Assembly (NCBI GenBank): GCA_026075535.2
Contig: AP026546.1
Coordinates: 1,736,001 to 1,800,000, forward strand
Length of the DNA stretch: 64,000 nucleotides
Direction: 5' to 3'
DNA from: Tricholoma matsutake
Lineage: Eukaryota > Basidiomycota > Agaricomycetes > Agaricales > Tricholomataceae
The first letter of the stretch is position 1. Every line of letters begins with the position of its first letter. A model generated the notes under the pieces. That model was not told the origin of the DNA and made no database searches. It saw only the letters and a list, made by a program, of their open reading frames with translations. Shown in pieces: positions 35,650-46,109 of the stretch. The translations under genes were made by a program, and so were the position numbers.

Positions 35650-36340
35650 GAAGTGAGTGACAGACACACCACAGTGAACTCCAGAAACTCCAGGTACATT
35701 GCTTTCATCATTGACCCCTCAACAACTGTGGCCGCTTCGATCCCATTCAGTATGAGAAGACCTGTCGCAGATGTGCGCCGGCCATGGACAAATGGCTGCC
35801 TTTTCGCTCCTCATCTTCCCTTCTTTGACCTCCCATATCGCCTACCAAGTGGCTTCTCATCTTTCAAAGTTTCATCAAGGAATCGGATTTCTTCTGGAGT
35901 ATACTGAGCCATTTGTTGAATAAAGTCAGCGCAGCATGGTTCATTATGTTCCTTTTCAATCCTTTTCAATTTTTTCAAGCTAACCCCAGCTTGTTCAAGC
36001 TCTTGGTGAATGGTGACATAGTGGGTTGATATGAACCGATTTGTCTCTAGCAGATATAGAAGCTCATCCAAGAAGTAGTCAGGATTCTGGTGAATGAGTT
36101 GAAGCAGATATTGTATGTCATCATGATCAAGTAGACAAAGGCACCCTCAAAGGCTTTGTCTGGCATTTATCACATCTCCAAAGCTTGAGAATGCGATAGA
36201 ATGTGCATTCTGAGAAACCACAGCAGTCAAGGATGTCATCTAGAGATAGAAGTTGATGTTCATATAGGCGGACAGCAGCAACCTTGACATCGTGAGAGAT
36301 CTTTCGAAAGCCCATGGCAGTGGGAAGAAAGTTCAAATGC
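35650..36340 (-). pseudogene. Tc1/mariner-like transposase (DDE), inactivated
   Basis: The minus strand from about 36336 reads a helix-turn-helix segment (RKISHDVKVAAVRLYEHQ ... CGFSECTFYRIL), then NPDYFLDELLYLLETNRF, HQELEQAGVSLKKL, FLDETLKDEK (the first catalytic Asp region), GRRYGRSKKGR, and, past a TGA, RQPFVHGRRTSATGLL and LNGIEAATVVEGSM. The stops at 35813-35811 and 36149-36147 are TGA where Arg is expected. A one-base change near 36170 shifts the frame. Coding sense fades after LEFLEFTVV (about 35665), before the second and third acidic residues, so the enzyme cannot work. Confidence 0.75.
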
Positions 36341-36417
36341 CAAATTGTACTAAGTAATTAATTTCCTAATTGAACAAAATTCCATCTCAACTGCCATCCT
36401 CTATCCAAATGGCTGTA

Positions 36418-38449
36418 ACTTGTTCATGACTAAATGCAACAAATGGAAAATTGACATCTGTCTGAAACCTTTTATCATAATACATTAGTAAATGTCTTTT
36501 GTGCTCTTTGTCAGACAAACCAGCTGAGCCAACACCTCCTAGTCCATATGGAAATAACCAGGGAAACATCTTAGGATAAAGCTGTGGGTTGTCCCATGAA
36601 GATTCAGCTTTATTGCTATGACCAACAACCAGAAAATTTCCCTGAGAATTTAAATGCTGCAGTGCAGGTGCCTTTAGTCTGTTAGTAGTCATAGTATCCA
36701 ATTTCTGTCCAGTCAGCCCATGTACTGTATATGCACAATCACCTTCAGCAGTACCATCTTCATCATCCATATCATGTAAACTAGTTCCTTCCAATGTTTT
36801 ATTACTTGAGAGAAGCTTATACTCTACTGCACAGGGTGGTCCATCTTCAGGATACTCTGCCAAATTTTCATGTGAAATGTCTATATCTGCATAATCTCAA
36901 TGGTTTAATTTCAGCCACTCTAGTGCTTGTGCTACATGGTTCCATTGCACTAAAACTAATGATCGATTATAGTCTTCCAGTGTTGGTTTGCATGGACCTG
37001 TAAAAAAAATTGCAAGTCATCCATCTCATCTCTAGGAGGTGGAAGTTTACTGTATACCTTGGGAATGGGAGTTTCAAATGCAATTGCATTAGCTTTCATT
37101 TTATGGCCCTCTGTTGAAATTTTCAGAAAACAACATGTATGTCTAACTCTGGCAATTGAAAGTTTTTCAACAAATCACAAGCTGGATAACTCTTCAGGTA
37201 CATCCCCAAGCCACAATCCATGTGCTAGTGCAAGCCTTGGAACTTTGTTACATCTAATAGACATTCTACAAGTGTTGCATATGTTACTACATTTATAATC
37301 TAATATGGGACCAGTATATTCTTTTTTCTTCTGGTCCAAATTTTTTCACTCTACTCTAGATACACCCTCTGCCTTTAATATATCCAAGTGGTTTTTAATA
37401 GCTTTCAATCTACTAAGTTCCCCAATTGGTACTAACTCACCACATACAGCACAACCACCTTCCTCAATTTTATTTTTGGTCATCTTTTTACAAGCTCCAT
37501 CTACAATGTTTCGTGCAAGAGCACTAGTCAATAGCTCTGGTGGAAATGGAAATAAAGAGTCAGTTGCAATACTTGACCTGTCCAGCTGTTCTTTGAGTGT
37601 ATTAATGCCATTAGAATCTTCATGCTTCTTTTTCTTCAAGTTTTCTTCATGTTGTTGCTTCAATTTTGGTAGCTCAATTGAAAACACAGTAACAAGTACA
37701 TTACATTGGGAACAGGAGTGATTTTCTAAAGAATACTGTAAGGTATTTTTATTGTCATGAGATCCAGTAAGACAACCATGAGATTTTGCTATCTTTTGCA
37801 GAGTGGTTACAGTAAGATATGGGGTAAGATCCTGAAGTGGCATGTTAACATGAACAAATTGACTTGGGGGATACTGCAGTAATCCAACATCATTCACATG
37901 ATCAGCATATTTGAATACATTTTTTGTAATATATAGCTGATTTTTATCCTGTGGCAACATATATGGCTCTAGTTGCAAGTAGGAAAATACATGAGCAGCA
38001 TGGCCCCCATTGGTAAATGTTCTAGGTGGTGCAAATTCTGTAGATGCATCCTTTTTGAAATATCCTCTTGGGTCATGTACTTTATGAAACTTGAATAGCT
38101 GATAGGGCACATTCCCATTGGCTTCACCAGTAATAAAAATCTGACCTTGATGTTTCAATGGATGTAAAAATATAAGACCTTGCAGCATGAATTTGGCCAT
38201 CTGACACAACTGGCCAAACTGTCTAAGAACCATACAAGAAAGAGTTGAAAATAAACAAGATATAGACAAATTATCACCATCACATTTATGATTGACAAGA
38301 GCCAGGAGCCTTGCTGCAAAATCATGTTTGTACATCATATTCTGTTTCAGTATCAAAGATAGCTTCTGGACCCTGACTGAAACACCAACAACTGGAAGAA
38401 TGTTTAAGGACAGTAACCAGCATTGCAAATGGAACAGCAAAAAAAACAA
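36418..38449 (-). pseudogene. Helitron N-terminal (Rep-helicase) gene relic
   Basis: The minus strand shows, from N to C: a region with HDFAARLLALV; a long block (38449-37346) with EANGNVPYQLFKFHKVHDP and ARNIVDGACKKMTKN; then IPRLALAHGLWLGDVPEEL-like sequence and FETPIPKVYSKLPPPRDE (37300-37000); then YPEDGPPCAVEYKL (36863 on) and MFPWLFPYGLGG with HKRHLLMYYDKRFQTD and FVAFSHEQV. This is the N-terminal region and Helitron-like N domain of fungal Helitron proteins, which move by rolling-circle replication. The Rep catalytic HUH/Tyr motifs and the helicase are absent; the reading stops at the Tc1/mariner insertion. Frame changes and stops show it is dead. Confidence 0.65.
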
Positions 38450-39953
38450 TATTTCTGATGCACCGCCAAAAGTTAGAGAACACCTCTACAGATGTAGAGC
38501 AGGAGTTTAGTGATCCTATGGAGCAAGAAATTGAAGGAACAAATCTATGTGACATATATTTAATAGAAAATTGAGAGGAGGTCATACCATATTTGCTAAG
38601 CAAGTGACCATTGCCTCTAAAATACATCAGTACTGCGGATGATTCCCAACAAGATATAGTGTTACAATTATAGCATTGGAACTTCAATAAGTCAGATATA
38701 TTAAAAAAGTACACATTGGCATAACAATTTAGGTCTGGAACAGGTTCTTTATAAAGAACACCCCTTAAGGGGATCATCAAATCACCCACACTGGGAGTTT
38801 CCACTTCAGGCGGATGCAAAATGCCCTATTTGGGGGAGCCCACACATGGGGCTATGTAGATGCCTGCATTGGAGAACCCATTTTGGGGTCCAGATTATTT
38901 CCACCGATGAAATCACTCACATGGGGAGGGATACTACCCTTATGCTGGATATTTCCTGGAAAAGTTGGTCATAAACATTAAGGTATCAACATCATAGGAA
39001 ACAGCCATTCATACCATATGATAAGCTCGAAGGGCTTAACAAAAGAACAGGTCCCTTCCAAGAATTGTCTGCACTTGCCAAGGTAGCCAGGTGGAGTTTA
39101 CTATAAGCAATACTGGCGAGATGAGAACTATTGAGATGATCTAGACAAGCACCCAGCCACAATCAGTTCACACAGTTCTCAAATGAGTTCATCAGAGCAT
39201 ACCATATGATAAGAGACCCAGGTGGCCTGTGCAATCATGTGGACAAGATCCAGGCACTGGACTATCACCTAATACAGATTATAAGTCCAGAAAGGAAGGC
39301 CAGAGCAGTACAACATACTATTGGATGTGACAGGGATTTGGTTCAGGCAGAAAATGGCTAGGACAGAGAGGTGTTTGAATGCATGCAACATGGTGGTTCA
39401 ACATTGAAACCAAAACCAGCCATCAAAGTCATGCCACCTGTCAAGGATGGATTTCGAACAGAAACTTCCGATAAATATTCATGTGATGCAATCAACAAAG
39501 TATTCATATTGATTTTACAGATGCTGGAAAATACAAAACAAAATAATACAGATAGATGTAAGCTACTGTATCCACACTTTGTTCCATAGCACAGATTCAT
39601 GATGAGAATGACAAATATTTTTTTCATGAAAGTATGCCAATTGGCTAGCTGGATGATAAAGAAGAATTAAGGCATCATGGGGCTGCAAAGGATACTGGCA
39701 ACTCAAGACACAGCCATAACAACTGATAAAGTTAGTATTTCCAGAAAGATCTGGCCCAATAACCACCACACATTGGCCTAGTGCCACATGGATCGGCTGC
39801 ACCTCTGAAGCCTTTACTGCACCTTCTCTCTCAGTAGTCATTTCTGGCATGATGTACTTCAAGGGAAATTTGACCTGGGTCACCATGACCCCCAGTTTGA
39901 CTGTAATGGAACTGTCCAGTCCTTTCCATGGATGGTCCAGCACTAGCATGCCC
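38450..39953. other. No confident gene; degraded coding-like sequence
   Basis: A minus-strand frame at 38819-38460 has a CYNC and other Cys residues and may be 5' Helitron-region sequence. Frames at 39380-39950 look coding-like on both strands but carry stops, and I do not recognise them. No repeat or RNA gene is evident. Confidence 0.3.
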
Positions 39954-40352
39954 TGTTAGGGCGACACCCACTATCTGCTAGCTAAGACCATGCAGGTTCT
40001 CTCTACAAGAAGGGGGTGGGATCTGCGCTCATGATGGGGGAATTGATGGTTTTGATGCGAGGGGTTATTAATAGATGAGTTTGTTGAGATAGGCTTTTCA
40101 CACTGAATACATAGGTGGAATACCTAAGAGAACACAACTGGGTCCCCTAGGTGTATATTTAGGGTTTATATACTATGTTACATATATTGTACATTGTTGT
40201 TACCGACGCATGCGTACATGCATGTACATTTTGATGCGTGCAAAATAAAACTCTCATGCTCACAAAGTGTAGCATAATTTGGCATCAAGTAGCGTAATTT
40301 GACATAATAAATAAAATGAAATTTTATCAGGTAACGGGGTGGTTTCCTAACA
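39954..40352 (-). mobile_element. 3' LTR of minus-strand Ty3/gypsy element
   Basis: A 399 bp segment with matched ends: plus strand starts TGTTAGG and ends CCTAACA. Immediately to the right (40353-40368) the minus strand reads a purine tract, AAAAGGGGGGTAA, as a polypurine tract should, and the chromodomain end of the pol gene follows. A TATA-like and polyadenylation-like stretch (aataaataaaat, 40305-40318) lies inside. Confidence 0.7.
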
Positions 40353-42217
40353 TTACCCCCCTTTTATGCCTCGACTTCCAGGCGAGAAAATATTATGTTT
40401 GTCCCCTCTGTGAAATTTTGGTAAGGCCGGAATTTCATCCCCTCATACACCATTCTCGCAATGTGATGTGGAGCATTCGGATTATGTTTAAAGAATTGAG
40501 CGATGGTGTTACGTGCTTGCTTACAATTCTCTTCAGGCTCCCATGAATTATTCTTGTCGTTATAGTTTTTCCACTTTATTAGGAACTCCAATTTGTTCCG
40601 TCAAAGACGTGAGTCTAGAATTTCTTCAACTACGTATTCTGGAGCACCTTCTACTATTATTGGAGGTTGCAGAGTAGTTTGTTGGCCAGGAATAGTGGGC
40701 GGGTGGTAAGGGCATAGGCGGGATACATTAATCTTGGGATCAATCTTGAATGATCAGGGTAATTTTAGCACTACCACATTAGGCGAGATCACTTTAGAGA
40801 TCGCATATGGGCCAACTTGTTTCTCTGTAAGTTTCCTTGAAGGTCGTGGAATATTCAGGTCCTTGGTGCTTAGCCACACCAAGTCACCAACTTTGTACTC
40901 TGGAGTGCATCCTCGAGTACAATCTGCATGTTGCATCATGTCATCACATGCTTTCTTCAATGCTGCCTCTGCTTCCTCTTGTACCTTTTGCATCTTAGAT
41001 ACAAAGTCTTCTACCAACTGTACTTTGACTTCCCTTCTGGGGTCTACTCCCATGCGAGGATGATATCCGTAATTCGCAAAAAAGGGTGATATACGAGTAG
41101 CTGAATGGAATTTGTTATTGGGGGAAAACTCGGCAATTGCCAGCCATCCAGGCCAGTCGGTTTGTCGGTAGTTAACAAACATACATAGGTACTGCTCCAA
41201 CTCCTGATTCATTCTCTCTGTCTGCCCATCAGTCTGTGGGTGATATGCCATAGATAATTTGGTTTGAATTCCCAATATGTTGTTCAGTTCTTGCATAAAC
41301 GCGGAAGCAAATTGTGGTCCGCGATCAGAGATAACGGTATTGGGTAACCCATACCTGATTTAGATAGAGGCATGCCAAGCCCAATGATGAGGTTTCTGTA
41401 GTAGTAGGAATAATATGGACCTCCTTTGTAAAGCAGTCGCATACTACAAATATTGCATCGTACCCGGTAATAAAATCCACAGATATATCTCGCCACGGCG
41501 CTTTAGGTATAGGGTTCGGCATCAATTTTCCTGCAGGTTTTTCTGGAAATTTCTTCCCCCTCATGCACGTATCACACCCATCCACGTACCCCAACACATA
41601 CTTCGAAATTCTGGGCCACCAATAATTTCTCATTACTAACTCCAATGTCTCCCATCTTCCTGGGTGTCTGGCAGTTGGCATATTATGATGTAACTGGACA
41701 ATCTCCCTTTGCAAATCCTGATCCTTCAGTACATACACTTTTCCTCGAAACAACATCAACCCTTGTTCCTCAGCCTATTCATCTCCTTTAATATTACCTT
41801 TCTTCTCTCCCTTCAGAGCTTTCATGGCTTCCACTACTTCATCATCCATTTCTAAACATTGTCTAATTTTAGACAACATTTCCGTTTCTGAGCTATCTAT
41901 TAATAGATGAACTTGACAGCATAGTGCAAATGCGAAAGTATTTGCATTTGAGTAAGGTAACATTCTTATTGTCCTCCTCTACCCCCCTTTTATGATCAAT
42001 ATGTCTGGATAATGCATCTGCTTTTCTCATTAAGCTTCCCCCTTTGTGGACCAAGTGAAAATTGAAATGTGATAGGAATAAAGCCCAACACACTTGCCAG
42101 CTATTAAGCTTTTTAGTGGACATGAAGTATTGCAGATTTTGATGATCCATCCAGATCTCAATCTGATGCGTCATCCTTACAAATAATGCCTCCATGCCTC
42201 CAATGCTCATATTATCA
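40353..42217 (-). pseudogene. Ty3/gypsy pol relic: RNase H, integrase, chromodomain
   Basis: Minus strand, in order: RNase H end (MTHQIEIWMDHQNLQYF, KGGSLMRKADALSRH; 42210-41893); integrase zinc finger of HHCC type (HHNMPTARHPGRWETLE ... CDTCMRGKKF; 41759-41600); catalytic core with WRDISVDFITG and MAYHPQTDGQTERMNQELE (41500-41180); a C-terminal region with YKVGDLVWLSTKDLN; and a chromodomain (FLIKWKNYNDKNNSWEPEENC; 40591-40480). This is a chromovirus-type gypsy. Frames change twice and stops lie between core and chromodomain, so it is inactive. Protease, RT and gag are missing: the sequence is cut at 42217 by element X. Confidence 0.85.
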
Positions 42218-42993
42218 CGCTCCTTGACTTGTTACAACCACCATAAATAGTGGTAAACACCTCTGCTCAACGTTGCACGCGACGTCGACACTTCAATTTT
42301 TGTCCGATTTTCGATCGGACTTCGCCATCACGAACGCTCTCGGCGTCTCCAGGCCTGGCCTGATTTGCTAAGAGATCCGTCCATCCGATCTCCGGGGATG
42401 TCTCGGTCATTGTTTCCAACAGTGACTGCTATCTGTCTCGTTCCCCTTGGCTTTGAGGATCCTGGCTAGGTGAGTGATGTCTATGAAAGAGTAGTCTGGG
42501 TCCCTATGGGGGCTTAGAGTGGGTGTGGGATGCCTGCTTCAACGCTCGCCCAAGTAGAAGCGCTCGTTTAGCTGGGGGAGGTCTGGCTTAGGGGGAAGGA
42601 CATTCTTACTGGACTGCTGGCCGTCTGGGAGGCTCCCAGCCTCCATGCTCTGTGAGTTTCTATTATTAGAGACATGCTACACTGACTACCCGTTGCAATA
42701 CACCATCGTTAAAAGGGGCCGGGCGATGGTGCCCCCTGGCGGCTAGGTCGACGCTCTGGTGGCCGCTACTCACCACTAACTCTCTACCTCCGGTGCTCAC
42801 TCTTCTAGGGTGTTATGACCCGGGTTCAATCTTCTCCCACTGGGTTACAGGATGTGCGGCCTGTCCCCCCCTCGGAGCGTTCGGAGGCAGTATCGGGTGG
42901 ACCCGGAATAGAGATAAGGGACCGACTGTTATCGATGGCACGCTACGTATCTTGATTTCTACTATCACCTACTAGCATTAACCTCCCCTCTCA

Positions 42994-43803
42994 ATGCCTA
43001 AACGGCGAACCAGAGCCCAAACACCACGCTGGGGTCTACACGACCCCTCCCTGATTACGGGCGACATCTATGATGATGGCGTCCAAGACTATGACACCCG
43101 GTACGATCAAGATGATCCGGATGTAGCTACTGCCCTACGGGCAGTTAGAGATCTATGGGCTGGAGAAGACCTCTCCGACCCTGAGGATGACGAGGACTCT
43201 CTTACTATGCAAGAGGCCCTCAATTACGCTGAGAGCAGCCCCAAGCTGGCCTCGAGGCAAACGATAGACTGTGTGCTGTGGGCGCAGGACGTCCATGTCG
43301 CACATAAACGATGGACTCGCAGTCTCGAACACGAGGAGATGTATTCACAGGAGCTCGGCATGGCCGAGCTCTTCTATCTGGAGGCATCCCCTGCCCCATT
43401 ACCGCCTTTGCCCCCCATCCCTGAGTTGGTGGAGGACGAAGTGCCGTTATCCGTGAATGAGAGATTGGAAATCAAAGCCACCTCTCATGCCATGCTACAC
43501 CAACTGGACGCGATGACCATGTTTATTGGTACCGTCCGTACATCTGCCGTTCCCCCTGCAGAGAGGAACACATGGCGCCAAATGGCCTGGGAGTTATTCA
43601 CAACCCCCTGGCGATTGTCTGAGACAATGTCGGCGGAACTAGCAGCCATTCCAACACCTCTTGATCTCACGTCTCCGGCAGCTTTCCGGGCTTCCTACGC
43701 GGCGGTGCACACTGCTCAATCAGAGCCTCAATCTGGGGAACCCTCGTCCCCAGCACGGCGCCGTCGTCCTCGAGGTCCTCGTGGACAGCAGCGCCGCAAC
43801 TAG
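42994..43803 (+). CDS. Element X protein, copy A (269 residues, unknown function)
   Basis: The ATG is fixed by conservation of MPKRR in three copies. The protein has a basic N-terminus, an acidic stretch (GEDLSDPEDDEDS), a conserved helix ALNYAESSPKLASRQTID, a Pro-rich linker (APLPPLPPIPELVEDE), a core with LHQLDAMTMF and WRQMAWELFTT, and a basic Arg-rich tail (ARRRRPRGPRGQQRRN). Almost no Cys or His, so no zinc knuckle; no RT, nuclease or transposase motif. Basic ends suggest nucleic-acid binding, possibly an ORF1-like RNA partner, but that is inference. It differs from copy E at about 20 positions by eye. It stays open while neighbouring repeats are riddled with stops. Confidence 0.7.
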   Translation: MPKRRTRAQTPRWGLHDPSLITGDIYDDGVQDYDTRYDQDDPDVATALRAVRDLWAGEDLSDPEDDEDSLTMQEALNYAESSPKLASRQTIDCVLWAQDVHVAHKRWTRSLEHEEMYSQELGMAELFYLEASPAPLPPLPPIPELVEDEVPLSVNERLEIKATSHAMLHQLDAMTMFIGTVRTSAVPPAERNTWRQMAWELFTTPWRLSETMSAELAAIPTPLDLTSPAAFRASYAAVHTAQSEPQSGEPSSPARRRRPRGPRGQQRRN

Positions 43804-44382
43804 TACAGGGGTCTATCCCCCTCTACGTTCATGGCCACCAAGTAACTGGTGGCCACTATCGGGATGGTGACATGGCGTTGCTTCCCTATACCTTCCCCCC
43901 ACTGCAGGGGGGACGATGTCATCGAGTGCATGCACATGTGTGCATTTGCTCAAGGGGGGTCTCGGCCCCCTACTTACGGTGGTCACGGTGAATAACCAGG
44001 TGAACAACCACCCGCCTTGTTACTGTCACTCGTGCACAACACGGTGATGGTCCACCTCATTCGTCTGGGGTGGTCAATCCTCGTTGGCTGGAAAAATGCA
44101 GACGGTTATTCCTCCCGCAAGGGGGGATTTACGGTGAATTAACACTGCTGCGCCTGGTCTGGCCTTGGTCGGACATGTGGCTGGGGGACCGTTTGCTCCA
44201 GTGGGCGATCTAATGGCTAACTTCGGGAGGGGGGGGCTCCCCCTCCAGATTATTGCCTTTCCTGGCTGAGAGGCCAACGTCTGTGGCACTGCCCGCCTAA
44301 AGTGGCTAAAACGGGGACCTGAGTGGGAGATGGGCGAGGGGAACGCATAGATAGAGTAGTACCCAAGTTTGTACCCTGCTCT

Positions 44383-44421
44383 GCGGACTGCGTTCGAGCC
44401 CCGCGTTATAAATTCTGATCC
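44383..44421 (+). promoter_or_regulatory. 3' tail shared with the LINE; box B-like
   Basis: Begins GCGGACTGCG and ends CTGATCC before poly(A). Aligned to the LINE tail at 52384-52423 it differs at five bases and one insertion. It contains CGTTCGAGCCCC, which resembles a tRNA box B/T-arm, with a weak box A-like TGGGCGAGGGG at 44331. The likely role is recognition by the LINE reverse transcriptase; a tRNA-like fold is possible. Confidence 0.6.
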
Positions 44422-44439
44422 AAAAAAAAAAAAAAAAAA

Positions 44440-44892
44440 TGCGCGTTCTATTAAGGTGCAGATTCGGTCCGCAGTCTCGGGGAGTGGGGTATCCTTTGTG
44501 CATTGGATGGACAGAGCTTGTTGTAGAAGTTGAACTTGACAAACGGGTCCCTCTTTCTGGTGATGGTCTTTGATAATCGTCCAGTTGGTACTAGGGCCCT
44601 TTGTCATGTCGAGGAAAGGGCGCTCGCCGGGGGCGACGCTGGACGCTAAGAATGCATATGCAAGGCGGGCATTGGCAGAGTAATTCGAGGATGCGCGTGT
44701 CTCGGAGGCTGGTGGGGGAGAAATATCCCCAGATACGTACTCGTAAAGGCCGTTGAGGGAGAGAGCAATGGTAACATCCTCGCACCACTCTTTGTAGTTG
44801 GACTTCAGTTTGTCGAGCTTGATTCCCGCATACTGAACCGAGAGTTTAATAAGGGGAATAGAGACTAAGTTGGAGTTGGGGTTTACAGTCAT
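44440..44892 (-). pseudogene. Ty1/copia gag, N-terminal fragment
   Basis: The minus-strand frame starts MTVNPNSNLVSIPLI and contains YKEWCEDVTIALSLNGLYEY, ARLAYAFLASSV and WTIIKDHHQKE, the layout of the UBN2-like gag domain of copia retrotransposons that forms the particle shell. It is cut after about 150 codons where the poly(A) tail of element X copy A abuts it (the run of Phe in translation is the tail). A probable 5' LTR lies upstream at 45001-45322. Confidence 0.7.
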
Positions 44893-45000
44893 GATTGTGA
44901 AGAATAAGGCGTCGTAGAGTGACTGGATCGAAATATGAGAGTGACAAAGAGATTAGATGTGTGCTGGGGTGGCTACCAGAAGGGGAATAGCTCCGTGATC

Positions 45001-45322
45001 TGAGACAGGATGATGATCGGAATCCGATCGAGAATGAGTGATGTCAACATGCGTCGAGTGGCTAGGAGATCTCTACCGTCATTTCAACGACAGAAATGGC
45101 CCATAACCTGTAGAGAATCAAACCTAGAATAAACAAGGCTATACTCAGTCCTTGTACAAATGACTATATTCGGATATACTGTACCTAGAATAAACAAGGC
45201 TATACTAAAAGTACAGTAAGTAAATATCATAATGCGATGTCTAAGATCATACTCACCTCAGTCCTTGTACAAATGACTGAGGTGGCATAATGTCTGTCTG
45301 CCAATATATATATGTTCTGTCA
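45001..45322 (-). mobile_element. Probable 5' LTR of the copia relic
   Basis: Minus strand begins TGACAGAACATATATATATT and ends CCTGTCTCA, about 110 bases upstream of the gag start. Directly after it comes GATCACGGAGC, which could be an initiator-tRNA-type primer site. Two internal direct repeats are present: cctagaataaacaaggctat at 45122 and 45181, and gtccttgtacaaatgact twice. No partner LTR remains, so the ends are inferred. Confidence 0.4.
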
Positions 45323-45968
45323 GATAAAGGGAGACAATGAGAAAGGGAAACAAGATGTTTGTTTATGCGCATCAAAGGGATGCGCTAACAATAGCATCCA
45401 CATCAAACGTGCCGACACTTCCGCATTTGGTGATGCATCATTCCACGGTGTGTTTCTCAACAGGTTCGTTGTTTGTCAGGTGCCTAATTTGACACTTTGG
45501 ATCAATAACCCTTCCAACCCTGTCTGATCTTGGGGATAACACTGAATTCAGCTTGTAACTAAAATAGTTGTCTGAATAGAGTGATGTAAATCATAACTAA
45601 ACCAGATCCAATTGGTTGTCTGGTTGCAGCTGTCCTGATGATGAGCGCTGCCTCTCAATCACTGGCAGTGTTGGGATAGGCAATCCAAGCCTGTGGTCTG
45701 AGGCTGGATGCCAGATATTATTAATAGAGCAGCTGTTTTGATGCATGTTCTATTTATATTTATAGCACATTTACATACAGCCGTAATATAGGAGAAAATA
45801 TAAGAAGTTCCTTGTCTCTTTTCCCCCACTTATCTCTTTTACCCCACTTCTCTCTAAGAGAATAATCTCTTCTCTGTTCATTTCCCAGCCTGATTTCCAA
45901 TAGGTTATGGGCCCTGGTGCATTTTTCTAGGCAACAATTACTACTATGACAAATACTCCTGATGTTGA
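45323..45968. other. No gene seen
   Basis: No motif-bearing ORF. It probably includes the LINE 5' untranslated region in its right part, since the LINE ORF1 frame opens at 45969 after a TGA. The LINE 5' end could not be placed. Confidence 0.4.
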
Positions 45969-46109
45969 GGAGCAAAGGGAACATCGCTTCTTGACTTCCT
46001 ACCGCGACGTGCACAGCCACCGAAATTTTTGTCAACACCGTTTTCACTCTCTGTAGCTCAATCCGTCTACGATCCAAGTGATCCGGTTTATATAGCGTCT
46101 TACCAGCGC

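Larger units (their letters stand above)
35076..36415 (-). mobile_element. Tc1/mariner-like DNA transposon, 1340 bp
   Basis: The plus-strand left end is CAGCCATTTGCATAGAGGAT and the right end is the matching reverse complement ending at 36415. The inverted arms are about 65 bp, and TA flanks both sides (35074-35075, 36416-36417). It encodes a broken transposase on the minus strand and is inserted in a Helitron relic just after a conserved SHEQV motif. The left third (about 35180-35600) does not look like transposase and may be captured sequence. By cut-and-paste logic the insertion postdates the Helitron copy. Confidence 0.8.
42218..44439 (+). mobile_element. Element X copy A (full length, poly(A)-tailed)
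   Basis: Starts CGCTCCTTGACTTGTTACAA, the same first bases as four other copies here, and ends in 18 A residues (44422-44439). The order is a ~776 bp leader with conserved stem-loops and a GTGAGTG motif, a 269-codon ORF, a ~600 bp trailer and a 39 nt tail shared with the local LINE. There are no LTRs and no terminal inverted repeats. A poly(A) end and a shared LINE tail indicate target-primed reverse transcription. It is bounded by gypsy pol on the left and copia gag on the right, without an obvious target duplication. Confidence 0.8.

Noticed and set aside
40316..40546. Plus-strand ORF across the gypsy chromodomain
   Set aside because: It is antisense to the clear chromodomain and integrase frames.
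44331..44421. Functional tRNA gene at the element X tail
   Set aside because: Only a T-arm-like part is convincing; no anticodon arm or acceptor stem pairs, and it is followed by a poly(A) tail.
46029..46109. Start of LINE ORF1 at 46029
   Set aside because: The codon there is TTG. The first in-frame ATG is 46110, so that was used; upstream residues remain possible by non-ATG initiation.
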